From: Pleurodeles waltl | Lineage: Eukaryota > Chordata > Amphibia > Caudata > Salamandridae | Length of the DNA: 64,000 nucleotides | Direction of reading: 5' to 3' | Assembly (NCBI RefSeq): GCF_031143425.1 | Contig: NC_090447.1 | Coordinates: 131,025,106 to 131,089,105, forward strand | Part shown: in pieces, positions 1-9,390 of the stretch | Position numbering within the stretch: position 1 is the first letter of the stretch | Layout: each line of letters opens with the position of its first letter | The notes under the pieces: model-generated | What the model was told of the DNA's origin: nothing | What the model saw: the letters and a program-made list of their open reading frames with translations, nothing else | The model's database searches: none | Program-made: the position numbers and the translations under genes

Positions 1-1201
1 TTTTTGGGGGGTGGAGGTGCATTGTGGGTGCTGTAGTACCGCTGGTAATCCATGCAGGGGTAGGTGACTGTGCACCGGGGGCTGGATGGAGGTCTGTTTG
101 TGGGATAGTGGGCATGCAGGGGAGTTGGATGTGGGTATTGTGGACTGGGTAGGGGATGGGGTCCTGGTGGTAGTGAGAGGGTTGGGGTGATACGTGCATT
201 ATAGGTGAGGTGACTGTTAACGTATTGTAGTTGACTTATCCAAGTCCAGTTCACCAGTGAGTCCAGTGAGGCCCTCCAGGTGCAGGATAGACAGGACCTT
301 CTCCTACCAGTCGGTGTATTCAGGGGTGTAGGTGGGGGACCTCCGCCAGTCTTCTGTACGGCGATGTTGTGTCTTGATGTCATGGACCGAACCAGGCGCA
401 GGCCGTTCCATCTCTTCCGGATGTCATCCCTTGTACGTGGATGGTTTTCCACTGCATTGAACTTGTTGACTATCCTCTGCCATAGCTCCATCCTGGCCAT
501 GGGTGTCTGCTGCACCTGTGTCCTGAATATTTATGGCTTGACCCTGAGTATTTCGTCCACCATGGTCCTTAGCTCCCTATCTATGAAGCATGGGTTCAAA
601 GGGGGGTGCCATGTTGTGTCTTTTGGGTGGTGTGTTGTGGGTGTAATGGTGAGGGTGCTGCTGTGTGGTTGTGTGTGTGGGTTGTAAAAGTGTTTGGGGT
701 TTGTATGTGTTTTGGTGGTGTATTTGTGGGTGAGACTTGTGTGATGTTGGGTTCAGTGTATGCGTGTTGTGTTGTCAATCACTGTCATGCTATTGGCGAT
801 GCAAAGGATTGTGGGGTATGTGTGTGAGTGTTTTATAGTGTTGTAGATGTGTGTCAGGTGTGTGGGTTTCACAGTTGCCAATGTGTGCTTTTGTTGTTGG
901 TGGGTCTCACTGCTGGCTGTAGCGGTATGTACCGCCAATGGTCGTTTCGGCATTCTCTATCTGCCACGCTGATTTGTGCTTCATTGTTTGGTGGGTGGAG
1001 GATTTGTCTGCATGGTGGTGGTGGGGTGGGGTGTACTACCTTTCCGCCGTTGTAGGCCCTGGCAGTGGGTGCAGGATTTTTGGAGGTTTGACTTTGTGGC
1101 ATCATTATTCGGCGGTGTGCAGTCTACCGCCACTGGCAGTATTCTGTTCACCGTCGCTACGGCGGTCGGAGATGATTACCGCCAAGTTATTAATGAGGGC
1201 C
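1..1201 (-). mobile_element. PIF/Harbinger DNA transposon, partial (cut by window edge)
   Basis: The right end reads as a Harbinger terminus: on the minus strand the boundary is GGCCCTCATTAATAAC followed by GGCGGTAAT-type sequence, close to the terminus of the larger element starting at 23702. TAA at 1202-1204 lies just outside and fits the usual 3-bp TWA target of this superfamily. Inside is a minus-strand Myb-like gene homologous to the one at 24286. Its 3' part and any transposase gene would lie left of base 1. The stretch 613-1190 is non-coding leader, GT-rich then rich in GCGG/CCGC words as in related elements. ORFs on the plus strand here are shadows. Confidence 0.75.
239..612 (-). pseudogene. 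Harbinger Myb-like (SANT-type) DNA-binding protein, first exon, decayed
   Basis: On the minus strand an ATG at 612-610 opens a reading homologous to the 24286 gene: an MAPP-type start, a helix with ELRTMVDEIL, then MARMELWQRIVNKFNAV and a DDIRKRWN motif, followed by a GGGPPP linker. Myb/SANT-like partners of PIF/Harbinger transposases bind the terminal repeats and help bring the transposase to the nucleus. This copy is broken. A 1-nt shift lies near 595-605, and an in-frame TAA falls in the first helix region. The exon-end splice donor that reads GGTAAGT in the other copy is GATAAGT here (around 236-240). Its second exon is not recognised upstream of the window edge. Confidence 0.7.
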
Positions 1202-1204
1202 TAA

Positions 1205-1773
1205 TAATCTTGCAGCATCTGCTTTATGCCTTTTTCTATTGAGACTAGAAGCGAAGCTTTTATAGTGAAACTACAAAAGATAACAAAAATGTATTTAAAA
1301 CAATATTATACTTTGCTTCTTCTTTCCTTTTGTCTTACAAAACAATAATCAAAAATCAAAATAACCTTCAAAGGATGATTTTTCTCAGTTCATTTCAGTT
1401 CACGTTGACAAAAGACTTTCCTTCTTTTCTAGATTTTGGTCCGAAATTCTCACAGTTTGGTTTAGTCTTTGACAGTATTTTAGTATATTCAAGGTGGTCT
1501 TGTTCTACGAGATCACTTGCAGGTTCACTTTCATAGATGTATTCATGTCTATTGGACTACCGATCTCTGATTCTGACTTTTCTTCTTTCTCAGATACTTT
1601 CAGGTCATACATGCTTTTCTATTTGGAGTTCTTTTTCTGTTAGTCATTTGATAACCAGTGATTTACTTTTACTGTAATCTAAGTCTAGTTAAATTTCGTA
1701 AGATTCTTCATTTATTGGCTTTAATCTTGTATTCTCCCAGTGTTTTCTTTTACAGAGTCTTTTTAGTGACTTG
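1205..1773. other. AT-rich stretch, no supported gene
   Basis: No terminal repeat, ORF or RNA gene that I can support. On the minus strand weakly open sequence continues from the retroviral region to the right (beyond the MITE at 1774-2478), so 1290-1773 may be the far 3' (env or LTR) part of that decayed retrovirus. I cannot recognise an envelope motif in it. Confidence 0.4.
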
Positions 1774-2478
1774 GGGCCAGATGTAGTTACCGTTTTGCAT
1801 GGCGCAAACTGCAAAAATCGCAGTTTACGCCATGCAAAACGGCCATCGTGATGCATATTCCCATTTTGCGAGTCAGTACCGAATCGCAAAATGGAAATGC
1901 GACTTGCAAATAGGAAGGGGTGTTCCTATCCTATTTGCGACTCACACCGCAATGCAGAATTGCTTTGTGACCGCGAAAGCGGTCGCAAAGCAATTCGCAG
2001 TTAGCATCCACTTGAAGTGGGTGGTAACTCATTTGCAAAAGGGAAGGGGTCCCCATGGGACCCCTTACCCTTTGTGAATGTCGCTATAAATGTTTTTTCA
2101 GAGCAGGGCAGACCACTGCCTACTCTGAAAAAACGAAACCAAATGGTTTCATTTTTATTTTGAATTGCAACTCGTTTTCCTTTAAGGAAAACGGTCTGCA
2201 ATACAAAAAAAAACTGCTTTATTTAAAAAGCAGTCACAGACATGGAGGTCTGCTGTCTCCAGCAGGCCACCATCCCTGTGAGTGCAGGGAATCTCAAGGG
2301 GGTCGCAAATTGCGACCCACCTCATTAATATTAATGAGGTGGGTCTTTGCAACCCCCTTGAGATTCGCAGAAGGTGTTTGAGACACCATTCTGCATACGA
2401 TTTTGTGAATCGGAAATTGGGAGTCGCACCGACTAGCAATTTCCGATTCGCAAAATCTTTTTTTGCTACATCTGGCCC
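1774..2478. mobile_element. MITE with 13-bp terminal inverted repeats and nested internal palindromes
   Basis: The ends are GGGCCAGATGTAG (1774-1786) and its exact reverse complement CTACATCTGGCCC (2466-2478). The interior is a run of palindromes: an inverted pair around GCAAACTGC/GCAGTTTGC-type words near 1800-1840, GGGGTCC/GGACCCC near 2047-2065, and a long arm pair about 2287-2368 centred on ATTAATATTAAT. No ORF of its own is supported. No clear target-site duplication was found. It lies inside the decayed retrovirus. A diverged relative occurs at 13430-13728 and 15470-15740. Confidence 0.75.
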
Positions 2479-2479
2479 T

Positions 2480-3760
2480 TATTTACTTCAGCCCTTTTTC
2501 CTTTATTTATTACTACTGCTGAATCTTTTCCACTTACTGATAGACTTGAATTTGGCATTGCAATAATTGTTCCCTCTGGTCCTCTCTTTGAAACTGAACA
2601 CCAATGTACCTTCACCAGGATCTTTACTTTCATAGACCAGAAATGTTATAAGATTGTTGTCTTCACCAATTTCACTTTCAAACTCTACTCCGCATCTACA
2701 CTGCAAACTTGAGCTTGACTCTGATTCAGTGGTTCTTTTTTACACTTCTTCATCCACTGCCTTCACTCTTTTCGTGTTAGTGCTGTGAATTAACTGTGGA
2801 ATTCCAGCAGACTTTATAGCAGTGTTAGTCACAGGTGTCATTTCATAAGTGCCTCACCACCTTCCTCAAGGTGACTTTTGCAAATATGTCTTTTGTTAAC
2901 TACAAAGTAGCCTGTGTGATGTGTGGCACTGAGTTTCTTTCACCTGTGTTGTTGCAAAATCACCTGTGAGAATCAGAGTTTATCAAGTCAGCTAGACATT
3001 TGCAGTAGTCTAGAACAACATCATCAGTAATTGAAACAAGTGTTGCTGAAGAAATGAAGAAATGTAAGCCAATCTCATTGGTCTGTCCATCAATGCCTTG
3101 CGAGATGAGAGGCCAATTTTCCTGTCAAGGGCACTTCTAATGCACATCAAAACAAGAAGAAGAGTGTCTGGCCATTTCAAACCTGTGGAAGCATATACTT
3201 TGGCCAATTTGTTCTTTATAGTGCTATAAGTTCTCTCACTTACTCCAGAAGTTTGAGGATGATAACTAAAATGGAACTTCTAATGAATTCGGAGAGCATT
3301 ACAAATCAGTTGTAAAATCTTATTTTTGAAGTGGAAGCCACAATCTGTCTCAATAGAGGTTGGTAGGGCAAACCTTGATAGCAGTTCCCCTAACAAAAGT
3401 TTGACAACTGTTAGGCTGTCTGATCTCCGGGTAGGAAAGGCCTTGACTCATTTAGAAAGCAGGCAGACAATCACAAAAAAGTATTTAAAGCCATTATAAA
3501 TTACCATTTCTACAAAATCTGCTTGACGTTTTCTGAATGTATCCTCTGATTTGCCGATATGATTTATTAAAATATCTGTTCTCTTTTGATGATTATTCCT
3601 TTGATATGTTAAACAATGAGTACACAAATCCTCTTCAACATTTCTAAAATATGTATTTTCACAATACCTTTTAAAAATTCTCACCATAGAATCTCTCGCT
3701 GAGTGCAATTAGTTGTGCAGATAACGGGTCATAAGATATAGCACTGAATTAAGCAAAACA
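2480..3760 (-). pseudogene. Retroviral integrase, broken by in-frame stops
   Basis: Joins viral DNA to host DNA. The minus strand shows a CTHC pair from the N-terminal zinc-binding domain (about 3610-3625), then the catalytic core: a QADFVEM segment (first Asp), an ETDCGFHF segment (second Asp) and a YHPQTSG segment followed by SERTYSTIKNKLA (Glu). The core runs in one frame from 3708 to about 3010 with two in-frame stops, one just after LLSK near 3448 and one near 3280. Further left, about 2740-2890, the C-terminal module is visible with a GIPQLIH motif. The open stretch 2503-2706 continues downstream and is unassigned. Family placement by motif only. Confidence 0.75.
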
Positions 3761-4680
3761 TATTGATATTTTTTCTTGTAACCTATTTTTTCCTTTTTCC
3801 TTTCTCATTGTATGGAACTTCCTAGTGGAGATCTCTTAATTCACCAAAAGAAGTCTGAACTTAACTTATCAAGATTTTTTTTTTATATTCTGTGTTTTCT
3901 ATTTAATATACTGTTGCTTCATCTTGTCCTGTTTCTTGAATGTTTTTTTATATTTAAGTGCACTGTACCTGGCCACCTGAGCAGCATATTCATTTACAAG
4001 AGTGACCATATATTTTCCATTCTTATGGGAAACACACTTGACTACAGCAAGCTCTTTATGTTGTATTGCTTTAAATAAATCAAGACTATACAGGCAGTTC
4101 CTTGTGGGAGTTTCAGAGGATGTCATAAATCTCCTATGTGACCTTAAGACTCCCTCTATGACAACAGTTGCCCTCAGATATGGGCCACTCCAAACCCATA
4201 CTGTCTGTCTGTATAAATTATCACATTCACATTGTCTGATAGGCAGTAAGATCTTGTCAATACAACCAGCTATGGCATTTGTGCTGAGGTTTCATTTGGC
4301 AGATGGGATGCTTCAGTGGCTTCAGAAATTAAACGAACTGCATAAGCAGCCTGCAGTATTCCTTATTTGTCTCTTAAACAATCAACTATCAACAAACAAA
4401 CTCAGATCAGGCATTTCAAGAGACATTTCTTTAATATCTGGTCTTGGTTTGGCACATGATTATGTAACACTGATACAATTGTGCTTAGGCTCATAATCAT
4501 GTTTACCATCACTCCTGCCTCTATATTCACATCTTTTGTTTGGAATGGGAAGGAGCATTGCAAGTTCAAACAATGACATGTTCTGTTTCATATGTTTTCA
4601 CATGACAACCCCTTCATTTTGATCAATTGCAATGCAAAGAGATGTATCCAATCTCACAAAGCTGGGAAGACTTACAGCTA
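3761..4680 (-). pseudogene. Probable RNase H / RT-integrase linker region of the retrovirus, heavily decayed
   Basis: This stretch sits between recognisable RT (right) and integrase (left), where RNase H should lie in a retroviral pol. Only short minus-strand frames remain (for example 3899-4126), and I cannot identify the RNase H active-site residues. The assignment rests on position. Long T runs on the plus strand (near 3870) and many stops indicate advanced decay. Confidence 0.45.
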
Positions 4681-5660
4681 CTGGATCCAACACAGACAGA
4701 CCACAGATAGATAGACCAATAGATAGACCACAGGCATCATGTTCTGAGTTGACATACACACACTCCCCATTCTCCTGGCAGAAAAGGTAAATTCCAAATT
4801 GTCATTGAGCGTTCCAAGGGTGGCTCCATTAGACAAATTTTCCATTAGTATCCAGAAGGCCTCTATAGATTTTTCTTCAAATGGCACTGGATCATTAATA
4901 TCACTATGGGTCAGACTTACTAAAGGCTTTGCAGTCAAGGGAAGGTTTGCAAATAAACAGATGACAGTAGCCAGCAATTCCCAGAAACATTCCCTAATAA
5001 GATCTAGATGGTAGGAGGATTTATTTTCAGAATCTCAGAAATACGTTCTTTTAAGACTTTCCTTATTCCTTTTCCAATGTGATGACCAAAATAAATCACT
5101 TAATTTTAACAGTTCTGCATTTTTATTGACGAAACATTGTGACCAATATCATTGAAATGATTCAACAGGGGAATTGTGTCAAGGTTACAGTCTTCTTTCT
5201 TCTTAGATGCAACCAGTAGTTCATCAATATATTGCACCAAAACGGAGTCACAGGGCAACCTCAAATTTTCTAGATCTTTCTACATGACTTGACTGAAAAT
5301 TGAAGAACTTTCTGTATATGCCTGTGGGAATCAACACCAAACGAGAATTAAAAAAAAAAAATTAAAATGCAAATAACCAAATAGGAGAAGAACACTCATA
5401 TTAAGTCAATGTTTGAATACCGTTTTGCATCTGATGGAACCTGGAACAGGACTACTGCTGATTTGATACCATTGGAAAACATTGAGTCACTATGTTATTT
5501 ATTTTTCTTAAATCTTGCACTATTCTCCATTTACCAATTAGTTTCTTAGTTGACATCTTGGGAAAGTTGCAAGAACTACAATGCACTTCCCAAAGATTTC
5601 CTTCTGCAATAATTTTTTTGATGACAGGTTTCATTCTTTCTGTTGCCTCACTCAAAACAT
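4680..5660 (-). pseudogene. Retroviral reverse transcriptase, inactive
   Basis: The upstream end (5655 to 5460) has the RT fingers signature: a CNFPKMSTKK segment followed by GKWRIVQDLRKINN. Further on, a PQ-x-YTES segment sits near 5320, followed in the same frame by a stop. The catalytic box at 5231-5220 reads YIDE instead of the usual YxDD, so the second metal-binding Asp is lost. The minus-strand frame 4977-4678 resembles the thumb/connection region (AKPLVSLT) leading towards RNase H (ATLGTL). With a stop in the palm and the YIDE change, this polymerase cannot work. I describe the copy only as it stands. Confidence 0.7.
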
Positions 5661-5999
5661 TGTACTGTTTAGTTCTGGGGGGAACAGCATTAGGTTAAAC
5701 ATTTATCTTTAGAGGCTTTTCACAATTAATTAATGCAATCTATTTATAAAAGAAATCTTTTCTTTGACAATGTGTCTTAAATCCAGAGGTAAACCATCTT
5801 TTTTAAGACTGGAAAGAGCTGAACTCTTTAGTCATGTGATATAATTTTAAACACAAAATCTTCATCTTGTGTCCCAATTGCAACACCATCCAGAGAGCAA
5901 TGAATCATGCCATTCATCTTGTGAAGCAAGTCTCTGCCCAGTAGGTTCACAGTTCACAATCATACTGAATGACATGCTGATATTTTCCATTAACCTTAT

Positions 6000-6240
6000 T
6001 TTAACAGGGATGTCTGATTAACAGTGTGTTTATTACTGGTTTTAACAACAGAATGAACTGTAGAGATGGTTGCACCTCTGTCTTTAAAGAAAGTAATAGG
6101 GTGGCCATTGATGCCTTGGTCAATGCATGAGCCATTCTGATCTTCTTCCAGGACTGCTCTAAGTAAGCAATCCTCTTCCCCCCTCTGAACCCCTTATTGG
6201 GAACTATTTTCTTGGGGAAACTAAGGTAAATCATTCTTCA
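6000..6240 (-). pseudogene. Retroviral aspartic protease fragment
   Basis: On the minus strand the active-site box at 6082-6068 reads DRGA where retroviral proteases have DTGA/DSGA, and it is followed by TISTVHS, typical of the strand after the catalytic Asp. Upstream is an INGHPITFF segment that fits the N-terminal strand of the fold. The Thr/Ser to Arg change next to the catalytic Asp suggests loss of function. The fragment lies between gag and RT as expected. The overlapping longer frame at 6234-6001 is a different frame and not the protease. Confidence 0.6.
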
Positions 6241-6249
6241 GACTCAATG

Positions 6250-7200
6250 GATTTGGTTGGTACCCTGGAGTATATGGCATTTTGTTTTTCTTGTTATACT
6301 GCAGCACTGGGGCTGTAGGCATATTCATGTATCACTGTCTTCAATCATGCACACTTTGAAAGGAAGTTGGATGGGCTGGGGCTAATTGCTGTATCTGTGT
6401 CTGATTCACATTCCTCTGCACCTGGGGAATAAAATCATTTTGATTCAGGCTGGATTTTGTCAATATTCCCTCCATTGCCTGATTTTGCCACAGAAATGAT
6501 GAGCAGTGCTCTTCTTTAGCATGTCAACATTTGCATGTATTCCAGAATTGTGCACAATCACTCTTCTAGGACTTTGCATCTGCATAAGTTCTGCTCTTAG
6601 TTTGCCAGCACATCACACTCTGTTGTATATGAGAACTAAGCTCAGGACATAAACCCATAACAAACCCAGAGACAGAACCAGAAACAAAACCACGTGCCCC
6701 ATCTTTTTCAGGATCTTCAACTCTTCAACACTATGCTTCTTAAAAATATGCATGGGTCTCCAATCGTAGACATGCACTGAAACTTTTAGCTCTTGCAAAA
6801 GTCTCAACATCTTTGCCCAGTGAATGTATTTCTCTGGCACTTTCTTTTTCAAATGCCTAATCACCTACTTGTATTTGCCAACTACAAAATCAGAATAAGT
6901 ATTATGAGGTGCAACCTTAGCTGGCTCCTCAGTAGGTCATGCAACACCAACCTTACACTCAGACCACAAATCACCAGGAACTACAATCTTAAATAACAAA
7001 TGTAAGTCAGTCCAAAGCATTTTTAAATGGAAGGCAGTTGATTAGCCTCTTTCATCACCTTTCAATTTTGGAGAATCTGTCTTAATGGCATAAAGATCAC
7101 ATCTCATCCATGGCATATATATCAATACTTTCATCTGTGTAATTTCCTTAACAGGCATTCTAAAATTGTACCTGCTTCTGAATCACTACTTGACACCTTT
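6250..7200 (-). pseudogene. Retroviral gag (capsid region), decayed
   Basis: Minus-strand pieces between 7190 and 6300 resemble capsid sequence of gamma/epsilon-type retroviruses: an IYMPWMRCDLYAIK segment near 7100 with the usual PW-x-x-x-DL spacing, a VPGDLWSECK segment near 6960, and a VSGFVMGLCPELSSH segment near 6650. The pieces are in different frames and carry stops. No clear CCHC zinc knuckle remains, although Cys/His-rich words occur near 6500-6540. Gag forms the virion core. Assignment is by residue pattern and by position upstream of the protease. Confidence 0.5.
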
Positions 7201-7207
7201 ACCCTTT

Positions 7208-7490
7208 TTCAGTCTTAGAAAATATAAAATAATTTTATAGTAACATTTAGAAACTTCTGACATGTGTGAATGTCCAGCCCTGCAGAAAGTCATGACAGCC
7301 TTTCCAGGCGAGCAGAGGGCCGGGTAGGTCGTCTGTGTGTGATGCTCCACCAACCTCAATGAGCTGAACGCCACCCTCTGCCTACGACCTATGGGGCCCT
7401 GTCATGACTTTCTGCAGGGCTGGACATTCACACGTCAGAAGTTTCTAATTGGTACTATCAAACTAGTTTATATTTTCTAAGACTGAACAT
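7208..7490. repeat. Long inverted repeat (hairpin), arms ~90 bp, loop ~100 bp
   Basis: The left arm 7208-7298 and right arm 7399-7490 are reverse complements. The inner ~50 bp (7246-7298 with 7399-7447) is nearly perfect and contains the palindrome-like words GTCATGAC and CCAGCCCTGCAG. The outer part matches through CAGTCTTAGAAAATATAAA. The loop (about 7299-7398) has GTAGGTCGTCTG / CTACGACCTA words that can pair again. It abuts the gag end of the decayed retrovirus. It looks like a foldback element. No coding capacity. Confidence 0.8.
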
Positions 7491-7539
7491 TAATAGAGGT
7501 CACTTGTTACAATTATAGTGGTAATCATTAGCGTACTAT

Positions 7540-8050
7540 CCTGCTGACATTTGTAGTTCCCAATTAGGGAACTTTTTTTCACTTGTAGTCCTGAAGAAGG
7601 GCCATGGATCTGATTCTCCTGTACCACCAGGCGCGAAACATGTTGACCTTTACTCACTTTTGACTTCTATAGCTACGTGGGTTCATTACCTTCCCAAAGT
7701 AACCCTCGATGCATTTCTTTGATGGCTTTTTTAAATTCCGCCAGGGATACCGTGTAATTAAACAACTTTTTGGTAACCCCCTGATGCTTTTAGTTATTCA
7801 CTTCTCCCTTCACTTACATTTAGTTCTGCATATTTGACCTCATATTTTAGGACACCCTCACACTTATAGGCTTTACAATACAGCAGCTAATAAAAGGATC
7901 TCCACTAAAGTGACCCTTTGTGGGGCCACTACAATATTGCAGTGCCATTCCTATGAGGAGCAGCCCGTTGATGAAGCATGACATCCCTTTTATGATGTGT
8001 GAGGGCACCAAAAATTAAGGGAGCAATTCCCTTATTGTTTGGCCTGAGTA
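7540..8050 (+). repeat. Penelope-like terminal region with hammerhead-like core, copy 1
   Basis: Shares blocks with 43300-43745. Both have CTGAAGA (here 7591) followed some 40 bases later by GAAACATGTtGACC (7635-7648). Both also share a distal block around GGGGCC..ATTGCAG.GCC and AGCATGACA...TGTGTGAGG (here 7928-8012). CUGANGA and GAAA followed by ACAUGU and a GUH triplet is the order of the hammerhead ribozyme core, and Penelope-like elements are known to carry hammerheads in their terminal regions. Stem I and stem II pairing is weak in this copy, so activity is doubtful. No RT coding sequence lies next to it here. Confidence 0.5.
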
Positions 8051-8100
8051 AGTGTGTAGCTTCTAGGATCTTCTCTGTTAGGAACAGTATCCCTTTATTT

Positions 8101-8530
8101 TTTGATTAATTATTGTACAGAGCCAGGGTACTGCACCTTTTCGGCTCCTGGTCCTCCCCACTCTCTATCTTGAGTTTTATTTTATCATTCATGGCAGTGA
8201 GGGTGCTCCCAATGAATGTTATTTGCTTCAGTAGGGCATCCATGCCCTCCACTGGTGGGGTGTCCAAAGCAGAGGGGGAAACCTGGGCAGCCTCGGTTTC
8301 AGAATGTACCACTGCCTCTGAAAACAGTAGTTGGTAGGATGCTGACCTGGGCTGTGGCAGGGGGGGCATCAGAGCTCTCAGGAAGCCCCCTCTCTTCAAG
8401 GTGTGGGAGAGCATAGCTTTCAGGCAGCTGCTGATGCCTCTCCCGGTTGACGCAGGCGAGTACGGCAGAAGTGAAGAAACGAGCCACTGGAACTGCACCA
8501 CACCTAGACCCTCCAACGCCTCTCAAAAAT
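8101..8530 (-). pseudogene. Possible L1-like ORF1 N-terminal fragment
   Basis: A minus-strand open frame (8516-8106) ends in a polar, helix-rich stretch with PVEGMDALLKQITFIGST and LTAMNDKIKLKIESGEDQE, which resembles the coiled-coil start of L1-type ORF1 RNA-binding proteins. Upstream (to the right, 8530-9390) is moderately GC-rich sequence that could be the matching 5'UTR. No RNA-recognition or C-terminal domain follows, and no poly(A) tail is seen at the left, so if it is an L1 it is cut off after the ORF1 start. The assignment is weak. The plus-strand frames over this interval are shadows. Confidence 0.3.
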
Positions 8531-9390
8531 CCAGTGCTAAGTCAGAACACCTGGTAAGATCTGCACTGGGAGCCCATGGGACACCCTTGTGGAAGTTGTG
8601 CACCCCATCAGGTGCTGAAAGCGGGGCTCTAACACTCATTGCAGGCATAGAGAGAGAGAGAGAGGCTGCTGACCGTGTCGTATGTGGCTCCCCCAGTGCC
8701 TCCCCAGTGCTGGAAATACACTAAGGGGTCCAGCCTGTAGCACCGGGGAGGCCACAGGGGTACCTTTGCTGTAGAAGCCACAAGGAGGTGGCTCCAGATG
8801 AGGTCAGAAAACTCGGTGGGGGCCCCTTTAAGTAAAGGTTAACGAGGGTGATGGAGTCCAGGTCAGGCTCTCATTTCTAACCACAAGACCAGTGGAACTA
8901 TCAATGGCAGGAATGCTAAGTGTGGCCACCAATGAACAGGGCAGATGAGGGAGGGCTCACTGCACTATCCACACTGAAATATTTGCTGTTTACAGAGACG
9001 GTGCAGGCTTGAGCAGATGGAGCAGCTCTTCTCTCGTCTCATGTTCAGGAGGTTGGCAGCATCACAGTGAAGATAGCACAGCCTGCAAGGGTGGCCTAGC
9101 TCAGCGCATGGCCCCTGTGGAGTACAGCAGTGCCTGGTGAGCCACCACAGAAGGAGGGGAGCAGCAGGCCCGGATGTGGTTCCACCGGTGAGAGCACTCC
9201 CGAGGCTTTCAAGAGGTTACCGGAATCTCTCATTGGGCCTGCTAAAGGATTGCAGCCCACTCGGCAGTCTCAAACGTCAGAGTGCCCCCAGGAAACAGGA
9301 TTGGGGCGCTGCCGAAGGCTGCACCAATAGGAGCTTTAACAAGGCTTGGCTCTCTTGGTCGATACTAAGCTCTGCCCCTGACAAGGTGGT

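Larger units (their letters stand above)
1290..7200 (-). mobile_element. Decayed endogenous retrovirus (gamma/epsilon-like pol)
   Basis: Read on the minus strand from right to left, the order is gag, protease, reverse transcriptase/RNase H and integrase, the standard retroviral order. The integrase C-terminal module ends in a G-I-P-x-x-I-H pattern with KRV downstream, which is characteristic of gammaretrovirus-like integrases and not of Gypsy or Copia elements. Stops and frameshifts are scattered through every gene, so the copy is inactive. A MITE (1774-2478) sits in the downstream part. I could not find paired LTRs: the left limit is uncertain and the right limit is set where a hairpin begins at 7208. 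Gag, pro, RT and integrase segments are listed separately. Confidence 0.7.

Noticed and set aside
1290..7540. LTR pair for the decayed retrovirus
   Set aside because: I searched by eye for TG...CA-bounded direct repeats on both sides and found none that I could support.
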